Below the pieces are notes generated by a model. That model was not told where the DNA came from and did no database searches. It saw only the letters and a program-made list of their open reading frames with translations. From Curtobacterium sp. TC1 (lineage in GTDB: Bacteria; Actinomycetota; Actinomycetes; Actinomycetales; Microbacteriaceae): a stretch of 64,000 bases of DNA. The position numbers and the translations under genes are program-made. How positions within the stretch are numbered: position 1 is the stretch's first letter; each line of letters opens with the position of its first letter. The stretch is from NCBI RefSeq assembly GCF_019844075.1, contig NZ_CP081964.1, positions 620,001 to 684,000 on the forward strand, in the 5' to 3' direction. This document shows positions 43,731-54,231 of the stretch, one piece after another.

Positions 43731-44820
43731 GCACACCGTGGTCGACGTGATCGTGATCAGCCAGGTGCCGCCGCCCGTGCACGGTTCGACGGTCATGACC
43801 AGGACCTTCCTGGAGATGCTGCGCACGACCGGACGACGGAGCCAACTCGTGGACCGGCGCTTCAGCAAGTCCGTCGACGAGATCGGCACGGCCAGTTTTC
43901 GGAAGGTACTCGGCGCGTTCTCGCTCCTGGGTCGACTGTGGCTGGCCCTTCGCCGCAGCCCGAGCGCTGACGTCGTGTTCTTCACCACGAACCGGCCACC
44001 GTCGTTCTGGGTCGACGTCGCCATGAGCGTCGTGCTCCGAGCGTTGCGCCGTCGCTACATCGCCTACGTCCACACATCTGGGTACGCGGACCTAGCCGGT
44101 GCGGGCACGGCACAGCGCCGCGGCGTGAGGCTGCTGCTCGGGGGAGCCGCATCGGTCGTCGTGCTCGGCACTTCGATGCGTGCGGACGTCCAGCGGTTCA
44201 GCAGCACGGTCCGCACCATCCCGAACACCGTGGCCGAGTCGATGCCGCCTGAGGTTCCAGCGGCGGCCGCTCCGTCGATCGTGTTCGTCTCGAACCTGAT
44301 CCCGGGCAAGGGCGCGGACGAATTCATGCGCATCGCCAACCGGTGTCTCCGGGACGTACCCGCTGCACGTGCGGTCGTCGTGGGCCGTGCGCCGACCACC
44401 GAGTACGAGGACGAGTTGCGGGCCATTTTGGATTCCGACGTCCGAACTCGCGTCTTGTTCGCCGGCCCTCTGTTCGACGCTGATCGCGATGCCGTCGTCG
44501 CGTCGGCGTCCGTGCTCGTGTTCCCGAGCAGCTACCGGTACGAGGCCCAACCGCTGACCGTGTTGGAAGCGCTCCGGCTGGGTGTCCCCGTCGTGGCCTA
44601 CGCAGTGGGGGGACTGGGAGATGTCATCGACGACGACGTCAACGGTTACCTCGTGGAGACGCGAGATCGGGAGGCTGCGGCCGATCGATGCCGCTCGATC
44701 ATGACGTCGCCGGACCTCCGGACGCGACTGGGAGCCGGTGCTCGGGCAGTGTCCGAGGAACGTTTCGCTCCCGCTCGGTACGCCGCTGCTTGGTCCGACC
44801 TCCTCGAAGGACGTGACTGA
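43723..44820 (+). CDS. Family-4-type glycosyltransferase
   Basis: The 365-residue GT-B protein has the nucleotide-sugar half in its C-terminus: IVFVSNLIPGKGADEFMRIA, RAVVVGRAPTTEYEDEL, VLFAGPLFDADRDAVVASAS, and the GT4 signature VFPSSYRYEAQPLTVLEALRLGVPVVAYAVGG with the E-x7-E motif. It adds a sugar to the growing repeat unit in the cytoplasm. The N-terminus (VIVISQVPPPVHGSTVM) is the acceptor-side Rossmann fold. The GTG start overlaps the previous gene by eight bases, showing translational coupling. Confidence 0.9.
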   Translation: MVEHTVVDVIVISQVPPPVHGSTVMTRTFLEMLRTTGRRSQLVDRRFSKSVDEIGTASFRKVLGAFSLLGRLWLALRRSPSADVVFFTTNRPPSFWVDVAMSVVLRALRRRYIAYVHTSGYADLAGAGTAQRRGVRLLLGGAASVVVLGTSMRADVQRFSSTVRTIPNTVAESMPPEVPAAAAPSIVFVSNLIPGKGADEFMRIANRCLRDVPAARAVVVGRAPTTEYEDELRAILDSDVRTRVLFAGPLFDADRDAVVASASVLVFPSSYRYEAQPLTVLEALRLGVPVVAYAVGGLGDVIDDDVNGYLVETRDREAAADRCRSIMTSPDLRTRLGAGARAVSEERFAPARYAAAWSDLLEGRD

Positions 44821-44821
44821 C

Positions 44822-45931
44822 GTGGCGGGTCGGCGCTTCGCGATCGTGCAGGAGTACGTGCCCGCGTACCGGGTGCCCCTGTTCACCCAGCTGGCTGCGG
44901 CGGTGGCGGCCGACGGCGACGAGCTGCTGGTCTATGCAGGCGACCCTGCCGGTGCGTTGGCGGAACGGCGGGACGGCGTCCAGAGCAGCCCCTGGCTCCG
45001 GACCATCCGGCAGCGTGAGTTCACGATTTTCGGCCGACGACTGGTACTGCGAGCGTTGCCCCGAGCTGTCTGGAGCGCCGATCTGATCGTGGTGGAGCAA
45101 GCACGTCGCAACACGGACGTCCCGTTCCTCCTGGCCTGGCCCCGAACCGCGCGGAAGACAGCGTTGTGGGGACACGGCGCTGATGTCGTCAAGATCCCTT
45201 CGCATCTCGAGCGGCGCTACAGCCGCCTGCTGCTCCGGCGCGCCGCGTGGCTCTTCGCCTACACGCAGGCAGGAGCGGACCGGGCTGTGGACGCCGGGAT
45301 CAACCGTCAGCGGACAACCGTCCTCTGGAACAGCATCGATACCCGAAGACTCCGCCAGGATCTCGATGCGGTGGGACCAGGTCGAGCAGGCGTGTCACCG
45401 CGGGCTGCCTTCATCGGAGGCCTCGATTCCAGCAAACGGATCGAGGATCTCATATCCATCGGAGAGGCTGCACACGGACTCGATCCTGGATTCCGCCTCG
45501 TCATCGGCGGGGACGGGGAACTCCGCGGCATCGTCGAGGCGGCTGCGGAACGGTTCTCCTGGATCGACCACCGTGGCTCCGTGGCCGGGACTGACAAGGC
45601 CGCACTGTTGCAGGAGAGCGATCTGCTCCTGATACCCGGTCGTGTCGGTCTCGCTGCCATCGACAGCCTGGCGGCGGGACGGCCGATCGTGACGCTCTCG
45701 ACGTCCCTCCACGGGCCCGAGTTCGAGTACCTTGAGCCGGGAGTCACGTGCGTCGTCACCGACGGTGTCCACGATGCAGCGCGGGCCCTGGTCGGGCTCT
45801 TCCACGATCGGCCCGCACTCGACGCGATGCAAGCACGGTGCCGGGAAGCTTCCCAGAACTACTCCATCGAGAACACGGTGCGCCGGTTCCGCGATGGATT
45901 GAACGCAGCGATCGAGGATGACCATGAATGA
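44822..45931 (+). CDS. Glycosyltransferase, GT4-like
   Basis: The 369-residue GT-B protein opens with FAIVQEYVPAYRVPLFTQLAAAV, a pattern typical of EPS GT4 enzymes. It continues with TALWGHGADVVK, AYTQAGADRAVDAGI, TVLWNSIDTRRL, AAFIGGLDSSKRIEDLI, LVIGGDGELRGIVE and DLLLIPGRVGLAAIDSLAAG. The C-terminal acceptor-specific part is of lower GC than the window average. GTG 44822 starts 1 base after the previous stop. It is likely the third or fourth transferase of the repeat unit; the sugar is unknown. Confidence 0.87.
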   Translation: MAGRRFAIVQEYVPAYRVPLFTQLAAAVAADGDELLVYAGDPAGALAERRDGVQSSPWLRTIRQREFTIFGRRLVLRALPRAVWSADLIVVEQARRNTDVPFLLAWPRTARKTALWGHGADVVKIPSHLERRYSRLLLRRAAWLFAYTQAGADRAVDAGINRQRTTVLWNSIDTRRLRQDLDAVGPGRAGVSPRAAFIGGLDSSKRIEDLISIGEAAHGLDPGFRLVIGGDGELRGIVEAAAERFSWIDHRGSVAGTDKAALLQESDLLLIPGRVGLAAIDSLAAGRPIVTLSTSLHGPEFEYLEPGVTCVVTDGVHDAARALVGLFHDRPALDAMQARCREASQNYSIENTVRRFRDGLNAAIEDDHE

Positions 45932-46790
45932 GTTGCACGTGATCGTGGCGAGCCACAACCGCGCCGCCACCACGCGTCGCGCCCTGTCATCGCTCGACGT
46001 CGCGGCTGCGGAAGCGGACCTGTCCTACGACGTGACCTTGTTCGACGACGGCTCGACCGATGAGACCGTCGCCGAGGCCACTGCCGCTGTCAAGAACCTC
46101 ACGGTCCTCCGCGGAGACGGGTCAGCGTTCTGGGCACGTTCGATGGCCGCGGCCGAAGATGAGGTCCTCTCCCGTGATGACGTGCAGGACGGCGATTGGT
46201 TGCTGTGGTTCAACGACGACGTCGTCCTTACACCGTCCGGACTCAGGAACATGGTCGCGGCAGCATCCGCCTTGCCTGCCGGCGTCCTCGTGGGCAGCAC
46301 CGTCGATGGTGTCTCGGGTCTGCTGACCTACGGCGGCCTGCGTAGGAGCGGGGTCCACCCGCTCGCCTTCGACCTCGTCGAACCACCGGCTGCTCCCGAT
46401 GAGGGAGCGAAGGTGGACGCCTTCAACGGGAACGTGGTGCTGATGCCGGTGCACGTTGCTCGAACGGTCGGCGCGATCGACGGTGCCTTCAGTCATGCGT
46501 TCGCAGATGTCGACTACGGATCACGAGCGGTTGCGAAGGGTGTTCCGATCATCGTTGCCGGGGGCGTGGTCGGCTTCTGCAGCAGGAACCCGACCGTCTT
46601 GCACAGCTCCGCGGTCACTGCCTGGCGTGCGTACACCGGGCGCAAGGGGGCCGGTAATCCACGCGCCCTCCGCCGGTACCTCCGTCGACACAGCCCTCGC
46701 TCCTGGTGGTTCTTCTTCGCGTCGTCGTACGGTCTGTGGTGGATGCGCACCATCAGGCGCTCCCTGCGACCGAGGAGGGTGAGACCTTGA
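45924..46790 (+). CDS. Family-2 glycosyltransferase
   Basis: The 288-residue GT-A enzyme has HVIVASHNRAATTRRALSSL, the DxD-region DDGSTDETV and LLWFNDDVVLTPSGL, and an acceptor loop with GNVVLMPVHVARTVGAIDGAF, AFADVDYGSRAVAKG. This resembles rhamnosyl- or galactofuranosyl-type GT2 enzymes. ATG 45924 is preferred because GAGGA lies at the right distance; ATG 45918 is two codons earlier. It overlaps the preceding gene by eight bases and the following gene starts on a TTG that overlaps its stop. Confidence 0.9.
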   Translation: MNELHVIVASHNRAATTRRALSSLDVAAAEADLSYDVTLFDDGSTDETVAEATAAVKNLTVLRGDGSAFWARSMAAAEDEVLSRDDVQDGDWLLWFNDDVVLTPSGLRNMVAAASALPAGVLVGSTVDGVSGLLTYGGLRRSGVHPLAFDLVEPPAAPDEGAKVDAFNGNVVLMPVHVARTVGAIDGAFSHAFADVDYGSRAVAKGVPIIVAGGVVGFCSRNPTVLHSSAVTAWRAYTGRKGAGNPRALRRYLRRHSPRSWWFFFASSYGLWWMRTIRRSLRPRRVRP

Positions 46791-48088
46791 CCACGCTGCT
46801 CTTCCTGGTCGTTGCGGTCATCCTCCTTTCCATCGCTGTCGGCCTCGTCCGGATGCACCCGCGGATCGTCTACTGGGTGGTCTCCCTCTACGCGGTCACC
46901 GCCTGGGAATACCCCAACTTCGGGACCATCGGGACGTTCGGGGGAACGACCATCACGCTCGGGGACGGACTGGCTGTCGCCCTGGTGGTCGCAGGGGTCC
47001 TCGACGCGCGCACGGCGCTCCGGCGTTTCCGGCCCCCTGCGCTCATCGCGGGAGCGCTGGTCATCGTGCTCCTCGCAGCTGCTCTCGCCCGGGGGATCGA
47101 GGAGTATGGTCTCGGCGCAGCAGTGAACGAATCCCGTGCCTTCCTCTACGTCCTCGGGATCCTCCTCTGGGCCGTCACCCGCCCATGGCCAACCGGCGAG
47201 ATCGCGTACGCGCAGAAGTTCTTCGTGGTCGTACAAGGCGTCGGGTTGTGTGTCGTGGCCACCTACCACGTCATCCGCTACGGACTCGGGGGGACTGCCG
47301 ACTTCGTCCTGGTCAACGGCGAACTCAACCAGACCGGTCGTCCGCTGGTCTCCGGACAGGCGCTGCTCCTCACGCTCTGCGCGATCCTGGCGTTGCGCGT
47401 ATGGCATCAGGGAGGGCAGACCCGTTACCTGACACTCTCGGGTCTCTTCGTCGTGTTCGTGCTCATCAGCCAGCAGCGCACGGTCTGGGCGACCGCGATC
47501 GTGCTCGCGTTGCTGCTCCTGGCGCGTGGGCCCCGGAGCCTCCGGACCAAGCTGGTCGCGCTCGTCGGCGTGTGCCTCGTCGGAGGGGTCCTCGTCGTGG
47601 CCGCGCACTCGTCGATGAGCAGCGTCATCGACGAGTTCGCCGGTTCGGCGTCGAACACGGGGACGTACTCCGCGCGCCTGACGAGCTGGCTGGGGTTGAT
47701 CGCCGAATCGGTCCAGGAAGGCCCGTTGACCGTGCTGTTCGGAGCCCCGTTCGGTCACGGGTATGCGAGGTTCGAAGGCGTCGGGAGGTGGGTCGTCTTC
47801 GCGCCGCACAACTGGTACGTGACGGTGTACCTCAGGGAAGGTCTGGTCGGGCTCGGCGCCATGTTGGTCATCTTCCTGCCCCGGGTGGTTGCGGGCCTCC
47901 GTTCGCAACGCGATGTGTTCCTCGAGTGCATCCTGGTGTGCTTCCTCCTGTACGGGTGGACCTACTCGTGGCAGTGGTGGACCTGTCTGCCCCTGGCACT
48001 CGCCTTCCTCGACCGCGCCTTCCCCGCACTGGCCGAGCCGGTCTCCGTTCCGGCGACCGCTTCCCGCCGGTTGCAGGAGATTCGTTAG
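46787..48088 (+). CDS. Wzy-like polysaccharide polymerase / O-antigen ligase family
   Basis: The 433-residue polytopic protein has about ten or eleven membrane helices and a large extracytoplasmic loop (AHSSMSSVIDEFAGSASNTG ... GVGRWVVFAPHNWYVTVYLREG). It carries the H-N-W segment and arginine-rich loops found in the Wzy/WaaL superfamily. It polymerises lipid-linked repeat units after flipping. The TTG start was chosen because GAGGAGGG lies about eight bases upstream and the codon overlaps the previous stop; a longer frame upstream has no site. Confidence 0.85.
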   Translation: MTTLLFLVVAVILLSIAVGLVRMHPRIVYWVVSLYAVTAWEYPNFGTIGTFGGTTITLGDGLAVALVVAGVLDARTALRRFRPPALIAGALVIVLLAAALARGIEEYGLGAAVNESRAFLYVLGILLWAVTRPWPTGEIAYAQKFFVVVQGVGLCVVATYHVIRYGLGGTADFVLVNGELNQTGRPLVSGQALLLTLCAILALRVWHQGGQTRYLTLSGLFVVFVLISQQRTVWATAIVLALLLLARGPRSLRTKLVALVGVCLVGGVLVVAAHSSMSSVIDEFAGSASNTGTYSARLTSWLGLIAESVQEGPLTVLFGAPFGHGYARFEGVGRWVVFAPHNWYVTVYLREGLVGLGAMLVIFLPRVVAGLRSQRDVFLECILVCFLLYGWTYSWQWWTCLPLALAFLDRAFPALAEPVSVPATASRRLQEIR

Positions 48089-49134
48089 TGGACGGGCTAC
48101 GGGTACTGCACCTGCTCGGTGAGCTCAGACCGAGTGGCATGGAGCGGATGCTCGTGTCCGGGGCCCCCGGCTTCGCTGCCCTGGCCGTGCAGGGCCACGT
48201 CCTCGGCGTGGGGACCGACCACCCGTTCGCCGAGGAGATCAGGCGCGCCGGGTACTCCGTCACGACCACCGATCACCCCGCACACACCTCACCCGGGCGC
48301 CGGGTCCTGCGTCAGGTCGTCTCGGCATTCCGTCCCGATGTCATCCACATCCACACGGAACGGCGGTACTTGCAAACGGTCTTCTCCGTTCGCAAGGTCG
48401 ACCGACGCGTGCCCGTCGTACGCACCATCCACAACGTGTTCGACGCGCACGGCCGATGGTTCGCGAGTCGGCTCCTGCAGGCGCTGATCGGCGACCGCGC
48501 ACTGAGCGCGTTGATCGTCCCGAGCCCGGACGTCGCGCGCAATGAGAAGCGGTTCGGCCGGGATCCGCAGGTGATCTTCAACTGGGTGGAGGACCGCTTC
48601 TTCGAACTCGCCGGGAGCCGTTCCGGAGCCGGTCCGGACACGACGGGGCCGGTCGTGCTGGTCGGGAACTGCTCGCGCATCAAGAGCCATGGAGTCGCCC
48701 TCGAAGCGGCTCTGCTCGGGAATCTGCGCGTCGCCCACATCGGTTCCGAGGAGCATGCCGAACCCGCGGAGCGAGCGATCCTGGACCGACTCCAGCGCAA
48801 CGGCCTCCTGGTCGCCCGTGGAGTTGCCGATCCGGCGGATGCGCTCCTTGCTGGAAGGGTGTTCGCCATGCCGAGTCGCCACGAAGGGATGCCCGTCGCC
48901 CTGGCCGAGGCGCTCGTCGTCGGGATGCCGGCGGTGGTGGCGGATGTTCCTGGGCTGCGCTGGGCGACCGGTGAGCCAGGTGTTGTGGCCCTTGCGAGCC
49001 GGGACCCGGCTGTATGGCTCGATGCGTTGCGTGGCGTCGCTGTCAGCGTGAGCGCTCCGACCATCGACTTCCGGGCGCGCAGAGGCACCGCCGAGTACGC
49101 AGCGGTGTACCGCGCTGCGGTGGAACGACGATGA
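48088..49134 (+). CDS. Family-4-type glycosyltransferase
   Basis: The 348-residue GT-B protein opens with [20 protein letters not shown], the GT4 N-terminal glycine loop. It continues with [52 protein letters not shown] and [33 protein letters not shown], which carries the E-x7-E motif. GTG 48088 shares its first base with the previous TAG stop, and the next gene overlaps its stop by four bases. It is part of the repeat-unit assembly line. Confidence 0.9.
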   Translation: MDGLRVLHLLGELRPSGMERMLVSGAPGFAALAVQGHVLGVGTDHPFAEEIRRAGYSVTTTDHPAHTSPGRRVLRQVVSAFRPDVIHIHTERRYLQTVFSVRKVDRRVPVVRTIHNVFDAHGRWFASRLLQALIGDRALSALIVPSPDVARNEKRFGRDPQVIFNWVEDRFFELAGSRSGAGPDTTGPVVLVGNCSRIKSHGVALEAALLGNLRVAHIGSEEHAEPAERAILDRLQRNGLLVARGVADPADALLAGRVFAMPSRHEGMPVALAEALVVGMPAVVADVPGLRWATGEPGVVALASRDPAVWLDALRGVAVSVSAPTIDFRARRGTAEYAAVYRAAVERR

Positions 49135-49715
49135 GGGGCCAGCGCGTGATCCGACGAGTTCTGGGAATGATCCGGCGGCGTCGCTGGCTTCGAACGCTGC
49201 CGCCGACGGTCACGTGGAGCGAGACCGCGACGCTCGGCGAGCGGGTCAGGATCTGGGCGCCCAGATCACTCACGATCGGTGATGACGTCCACATCGGCTC
49301 CGATGTCCGGATCGAAGTGGACGGCTCCATCGGAGACCACGTCCTCATCGCGAACCGGGCTGCGATCGTGGGGCGACGCGACCATGACATGACCGTCGCG
49401 GGGGTGCCGATCACCGAGAGCCCGTGGGTGGGCAATGACAGTTCGCTCAGCCAACCCACGACGATCGGGAGCGACGTCTGGGTGGGGTTCGGCGCCATCA
49501 TCCTGTCCGGCGTTTCCGTCGGCGACACCGCTGTGATCGCGGCCGGTTCCGTGGTGACCCGAGATGTGCCGCCGAACGCCATCGTCGCTGGAAACCCGGC
49601 GAAGAGGATCGGACAGCGCTTCGATGAAGCGGTCTTGGCGGAGCACTGGGCGGCGCTGCGCCGCGCGGGCATCCGACTGAGCGGCCCCACGAGGGGCGAG
49701 GCCGAGGATGGTTGA
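49131..49715 (+). CDS. Hexapeptide-repeat acyltransferase (LbH fold)
   Basis: The 194-residue protein has a left-handed beta helix built from hexapeptide turns ([36 protein letters not shown]). The catalytic-type His of xAT enzymes may lie in the RRDHDM segment, and a [31 protein letters not shown] end motif is typical of CysE/NodL/LacA acetyltransferases. It probably O-acetylates a sugar of the repeat unit. The ATG overlaps the previous stop by four bases, and the following gene starts eight bases before its stop. Confidence 0.92.
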   Translation: MRGQRVIRRVLGMIRRRRWLRTLPPTVTWSETATLGERVRIWAPRSLTIGDDVHIGSDVRIEVDGSIGDHVLIANRAAIVGRRDHDMTVAGVPITESPWVGNDSSLSQPTTIGSDVWVGFGAIILSGVSVGDTAVIAAGSVVTRDVPPNAIVAGNPAKRIGQRFDEAVLAEHWAALRRAGIRLSGPTRGEAEDG

Positions 49716-50796
49716 GCGTGCTCCGCGGGTCTTCTACGTCCCGAACGAGTTCGGTGGATTCCTGCAGCTCGGCTTCCGCGATCCGCTCCAGGCGCTCGCG
49801 AAGACCGGTGCGATCGCAGCCCTCGAGGCGTTCAGTGTCCTGAACGCCATCCGGAGCGGAGAAGATCCAGAGCGCTCTCGCGACGAGCTCGTCCGTCGCG
49901 TGCGGGAGTTCCGTCCGGACATCCTCTTGATGCAGCACCTTGGCCACACTGGTCTGCGTCGGCATCACTTCGCGGCGCTCCGAGAAGCGTGCGTGTCGGA
50001 CTTCATCTACCACGAAGCCGACCCGTACTCGCGGTTCCTGCATCCTCTTCCGCCCGAGGCCCGGAACGCGGGGCGCGCAGCCGATGTCGTCTTCACCGTG
50101 GGCAAGGGCGTCTTCAGGGACAACTTCCGACGAGCCGGGAGCCGCGACGTCCGCTGGGTTCCGTCTGCGTACGAACCGGGGCGATCCGAGAACTTCGATC
50201 GCGCGATCCGGACGGACCGCCCGTACGACGTGGTCATCGTGGCGAACAAGAACCGTCCCCGACTGCGTGGGCTGCCGAACTGGCGCGATCGCATCCGGTT
50301 CGTCGAGCTCATGCAGGAGCACTTCGGAGGCCGCCTCGCCGTCTTCGGACGGGGATGGGATGGTCCCACTGCGAAGGGGCCTGTGCCCTTCGAGGAGCAG
50401 GACAGCGCCATCACATCGGGATGGATCAGTGCGAACTGGGACCACTTCGCGGACGAAGACTCCTACTTCTCGAATCGCCTGCCGATCTCGCTGGCCGCCG
50501 GATCGATCCACGCAACGACCGAACACGTCGGCTACGACGGGGTGTTCGGGCCCGCGACCGGGAAGTTCCTGCTCCGCGGTTCGGGTCCGGAGGCGCTCGT
50601 AGAGGAGATCGACCGTGTGCTCGCGAACACGTCCGTCGACGAGCGGCTCGCTGCCATCACGGCTGGACGCCGGTTCGCGGCCGAGCACTTCCGTCAGGAT
50701 GACCTCATGGTGCACATGGTGAACTGGCGCACGCAGTGGATCGATCCGGTGGCCGCGCGGTCCGTGTGGCCACCGCACGGGGGCGGGCACCGATGA
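49708..50796 (+). CDS. Glycosyltransferase, CgeB-like
   Basis: The 362-residue protein has the domain order of the CgeB/glycosyl-transferase-1-type family: an N-terminal [94 protein letters not shown]-terminal half follows with [29 protein letters not shown] and a terminal helix ([17 protein letters not shown]). It probably glycosylates the repeat unit, but donor and acceptor are unknown. It overlaps both neighbours by 4-8 bases. Confidence 0.75.
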   Translation: MVERAPRVFYVPNEFGGFLQLGFRDPLQALAKTGAIAALEAFSVLNAIRSGEDPERSRDELVRRVREFRPDILLMQHLGHTGLRRHHFAALREACVSDFIYHEADPYSRFLHPLPPEARNAGRAADVVFTVGKGVFRDNFRRAGSRDVRWVPSAYEPGRSENFDRAIRTDRPYDVVIVANKNRPRLRGLPNWRDRIRFVELMQEHFGGRLAVFGRGWDGPTAKGPVPFEEQDSAITSGWISANWDHFADEDSYFSNRLPISLAAGSIHATTEHVGYDGVFGPATGKFLLRGSGPEALVEEIDRVLANTSVDERLAAITAGRRFAAEHFRQDDLMVHMVNWRTQWIDPVAARSVWPPHGGGHR

Positions 50797-51764
50797 CCCT
50801 GGCGCCGCTCCGGACCCTCCCGCTCCGCGCTTCCCTCCGGCTCGAGCGGGAGCAGAACGCCCGTGACCTCCGGCGCGGGCCACAACAGCAGGCATCGGAC
50901 ACGTGGCTTCCGCCGGAGACGCTCGCGGGCCTGCGGGTGCGGATCGACCCGTACCCAGACCTCGGCCATCAGCTGTCCACCTGGATCGCGGGGTACCTGT
51001 GGGCCCGGGACCTCGGCGTCCCGTTCTTCGGTGGCGACGTGTCGAAGGACACGAAGGGACTCCTCGACCTCTCGGTGCTGACCTCGGAACCGCCCGCCGG
51101 ACCCACAACGGAGCGGCGCCTCGCAGCGACGGGGTTTGAGAACGAGACGTGGTCGCTTCCGGCGCTGCAGCAGTCGGTGACCCGTGCGTCGACCAGATCT
51201 GCGCGGCCCTGGACCGGGCGGATGGCGCTCGACCAGCGGCGATGGGATCAGACCCCGATCGCGGAACCGCTGCGCCGGGCGGTACTCGCCGGCTACCTCG
51301 GAGCAGACCTGCTGCAGGCCGAAGCCGACGCGCAATACGTCGCCATCCATGCGCGGCGTGGAGACATCGGTCCGATGACGCACCCGGACCGTTGGATCGA
51401 CGTGGCCTTCTACGAGCGCCTGATCGCGGAGATCCGGACCGTGCCGCAGTTCCGGATCGCGCCCATCAGGCTCTACACGTCCGGAGACGCAGCTGATCTC
51501 CGTGGCTTGGAGCAGCTCGGAGTGGTCATCAAGGACACCGGCGGCCGCGATCGCGACTTCGTCGAGATCGCGGCCGCGCGACTCGTCGTGGCCGCGCCGA
51601 GCTCCTTCGGGTTCCTGGCCGCCCTCGTCTCGCGATCTCCGGTCGTCGCGAGAGTCCCTTGGTGGCACCACGTTCCCGACACTGGTCGGTGGCTTGCCTA
51701 CCAGGCGAGTCGTGGACTCGACACCGGGCGGCTGGAGCAGCTCGCCGCCGGAAGTCCTTCGTGA
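50793..51764 (+). CDS. Putative fucosyltransferase
   Basis: The 323-residue protein carries YVAIHARRGDIGPMTHPDRWI near residue 185. H-x-R-R-G-D is the GDP-fucose-binding motif of GT11 alpha-1,2-fucosyltransferases, NodZ and protein O-fucosyltransferases. LGHQLSTWIAGYLWARDLGV upstream and LVVAAPSSFGFLAALVS near the C-terminus match other conserved blocks of that superfamily. The locus makes GDP-L-fucose (gmd and fcl), which supports the call; linkage and acceptor are unknown. The ATG overlaps the previous stop by four bases. Confidence 0.68.
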   Translation: MTLAPLRTLPLRASLRLEREQNARDLRRGPQQQASDTWLPPETLAGLRVRIDPYPDLGHQLSTWIAGYLWARDLGVPFFGGDVSKDTKGLLDLSVLTSEPPAGPTTERRLAATGFENETWSLPALQQSVTRASTRSARPWTGRMALDQRRWDQTPIAEPLRRAVLAGYLGADLLQAEADAQYVAIHARRGDIGPMTHPDRWIDVAFYERLIAEIRTVPQFRIAPIRLYTSGDAADLRGLEQLGVVIKDTGGRDRDFVEIAAARLVVAAPSSFGFLAALVSRSPVVARVPWWHHVPDTGRWLAYQASRGLDTGRLEQLAAGSPS

Positions 51765-53209
51765 CCTCGAACGGCCGTCGGCTCGTCGCAGGCGCATCGT
51801 GGGTCTACGGGCTCCAGCTCCTGACCATCGTCGTCCAACTCGGGTACGCGGCTCTGACCTCTCGGCTCGCTGACCCTGCGGTCTTCGGCGCCTACAGCGT
51901 CGCGCTCTCGATCGCAGCCCTCGTCAACTTGCTGGGTTCCGGCGGGTTGTCCCAAACTGCCGCGCGAGCTCCGAACGCGGATCGAGCGTCGACGCGCCCC
52001 CTGGCCACGTACGCCCTGCTCCTCGGCGGGGGAGCCGCGGTGTTCACCCTGCTCACAGCAGGACTGTGGAGTGCCGTCTGGGCCGCCCCTCAGGCCGCCG
52101 GTGCCGTCCGTCTGCTCGCGCTGAGCGCAGCCGTCATGCCGTTCCTCAGTTTGAGCACCGGCCTCCTGCGTCGCCAGGGCATGTTCCGGGAGATGGCGAT
52201 CGCGACGTTCGGGGCGAACGTGGCTGGCATGGTCCTCGGTCTCGTCGCCGTGTTGATCTTCCGCAGCCCGGAGTCGCTTGCCGTCTCCGCGATCGTCGGG
52301 CAGTGGGGGACCCTAGCGTGGGCCGCGAGTCGCCTGCGTGGGGGACTCGTTCCGGGACGCTTGGCGCTCCGCTCTGACAACGTCCGCTTCAGCACGAAGC
52401 TGGTGGCCGTCTCGGTGTTCCAGTACATCTCGGGGAACGCACCGCGATGGAGTGTCAGCCACTTCATCGGTGCGGGGGTGCTCGGGGCCTGGAACCGCGC
52501 CGATGTCCTCTCCACCGTTCCGTTCGCCCAACTGCAGAACGCGCTGCTGCAGGTGATCTACCCGGAGTTCCGCCGTTACCCGGTCGGGACAAGCGAGGCA
52601 CGATCGGCTTGGCTTGACATGCTCAGCCTCATCGCCTGGTTGACGCTCCCGCTCGGAGCGGTGATCGCCGGCGTCGGCCCGCAACTCGTGCACATTGCGC
52701 TGGGGCCGGGGTGGGGACTCGCCGCTCAGATACTCCCGCTCCTCGCGCTGCTCGGAGCTGTCCAGCCGTTGATGGTGCTCTTGGCGGGGGCGCTCGAGTC
52801 GGCGTCGCTCTTCCGTGCGATCTGGGCCGCCGAGGCCGTGGCGTTTCTCGTGAGCGCGATCGGAGTCGTCATGGTCGCCACTCGGCATGACTACGTGTTC
52901 GCTCTGCTGGCCCTCATCGGCGCGACGGTCGGTCGGCACTTCGTGCACATCGCACAAGCCCGGCGGGTGGGAGCGGTCCGCCTGTCCGAACTCGTCAGGG
53001 GCTACGCGCAACCAGTCGTCTTCGCGGTCGTGCTCTACGGCTCGCTGCTGGCGCTCGCCGCCGGGGGGGCGTCGGTCGCGAGCCTCCCAGCAGGGATCAT
53101 CGGCCTGGTAGCCCTCGTCACGTGGGTCCTCGTCGCACGAAGCGCGTTGCCACCGCTCAAGATCCTCCGTCGTCGTGGGATCCTCGGACAGCGAGCTGGC
53201 GAAGCGTGA
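51761..53209 (+). CDS. Wzx-like oligosaccharide flippase
   Basis: The 482-residue polytopic protein has the 12-to-14 membrane-helix pattern of the polysaccharide transporter (MATE/MVF-related) family. Its N-terminus is typical (GASWVYGLQLLTIVVQLGYA, LADPAVFGAYSVALSIAALV), with LSLSTGLLRRQGMFREMAIA and QLQNALLQVIYPEFRRYP in the middle. It moves lipid-linked repeat units across the membrane to the Wzy-like polymerase. GTG 51761 overlaps the fucosyltransferase-like gene's stop by four bases. Confidence 0.9.
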   Translation: MTSNGRRLVAGASWVYGLQLLTIVVQLGYAALTSRLADPAVFGAYSVALSIAALVNLLGSGGLSQTAARAPNADRASTRPLATYALLLGGGAAVFTLLTAGLWSAVWAAPQAAGAVRLLALSAAVMPFLSLSTGLLRRQGMFREMAIATFGANVAGMVLGLVAVLIFRSPESLAVSAIVGQWGTLAWAASRLRGGLVPGRLALRSDNVRFSTKLVAVSVFQYISGNAPRWSVSHFIGAGVLGAWNRADVLSTVPFAQLQNALLQVIYPEFRRYPVGTSEARSAWLDMLSLIAWLTLPLGAVIAGVGPQLVHIALGPGWGLAAQILPLLALLGAVQPLMVLLAGALESASLFRAIWAAEAVAFLVSAIGVVMVATRHDYVFALLALIGATVGRHFVHIAQARRVGAVRLSELVRGYAQPVVFAVVLYGSLLALAAGGASVASLPAGIIGLVALVTWVLVARSALPPLKILRRRGILGQRAGEA

Positions 53210-53285
53210 CCACCTACACCGTCGCAGGCCTGCTATCCGGCAGCAGAGACGCCTATGCTCGTCACATCACGACGGAAGGTCGGCG

Positions 53286-54209
53286 GTGAAACCGGTATTC
53301 CTCGTCTACACGTTCCAAGACGCCGAACACTTGGGCGAACTCGTGAACGCGCTCGGCCCACACCGAGTCTTCGTCCATGTGGATGCCAAGGTGGACATCG
53401 GAGATTTCGAGGCGGCCCTGGAACGCACTGGAAACGCTGTCCTCCTCGATGACCGTGTGCAGGTCAACTGGGGCGGCTACTCGCAAGTCCGCGCGATCCG
53501 GGCGCTCGTGCAGAAGGCACTCGAGTTCGCTGACGATGACGACTACCTCGTGCTGCTCTCCGGGTCGGACTACCCGCTGCGGCCGGTCGATGAGTTGCTC
53601 AAGCACCTCCGGTCCCATCCCGGGCGGCAGTACCTGCGTGCGTTCGAGATATCGAGCAGCGAGCAGAAGTACCGTCGCCAGGTCGACCGCCGACACCATC
53701 GGGACTTGTCGTTCCTGTCCAAACGGACTGGGAACAGGATGCTCCGAAGAGTCCGCAACGGCGTGATCAAGGTGCTCGACGGGCCGCTGAGCCTGCGGCA
53801 CGCACCGGTGCCTCCTGGTGGGATGAAGATCGGACACGGTGGGACGCACTTCGCGGTGACCGCGGCGTGCATGCGTGCCATGGAAGCGATCGTGACTCCC
53901 GAGGTCGAGCGCTACTTCGAGGCGGTCTTCTGTCCGGAGGAGAAGTTCTACCACTCGTTGATCATGCGCACGCGGTTCTCCACCGCAACCCCCGCCGGAG
54001 GATTCGAGCCGTACGTCGGACCTGGCAACTGGCGGTACGCCAACCTCCACCTGATCGATCCGACGCTCGTCAGGGTGTTCACGATCGATGATTGGCCGGA
54101 GATCGTTGCCAGCCCGCAGTTCTTCATCCGGAAGGTCGTCTCCGGCCCGAGTACGAGTCTCCGGACGCAACTGAACGTCGAGCGGCTTCGCCCGGCACCA
54201 CTGAAGTAG
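53286..54209 (+). CDS. GT14-type (core-2/I-branching) beta-1,6-N-acetylglucosaminyltransferase-like
   Basis: The 307-residue protein has the family pattern [52 protein letters not shown] and the catalytic-region [38 protein letters not shown] and the [16 protein letters not shown] segment follow. Bacterial members transfer GlcNAc or xylose onto surface glycans. The GTG was chosen because GGAAGG lies close upstream. A 76-base gap separates it from the flippase gene, the first real gap in the block, so it may have its own promoter. Confidence 0.86.
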   Translation: MKPVFLVYTFQDAEHLGELVNALGPHRVFVHVDAKVDIGDFEAALERTGNAVLLDDRVQVNWGGYSQVRAIRALVQKALEFADDDDYLVLLSGSDYPLRPVDELLKHLRSHPGRQYLRAFEISSSEQKYRRQVDRRHHRDLSFLSKRTGNRMLRRVRNGVIKVLDGPLSLRHAPVPPGGMKIGHGGTHFAVTAACMRAMEAIVTPEVERYFEAVFCPEEKFYHSLIMRTRFSTATPAGGFEPYVGPGNWRYANLHLIDPTLVRVFTIDDWPEIVASPQFFIRKVVSGPSTSLRTQLNVERLRPAPLK

Positions 54210-54231
54210 AGCAGACGAGAAAAGGGAAACG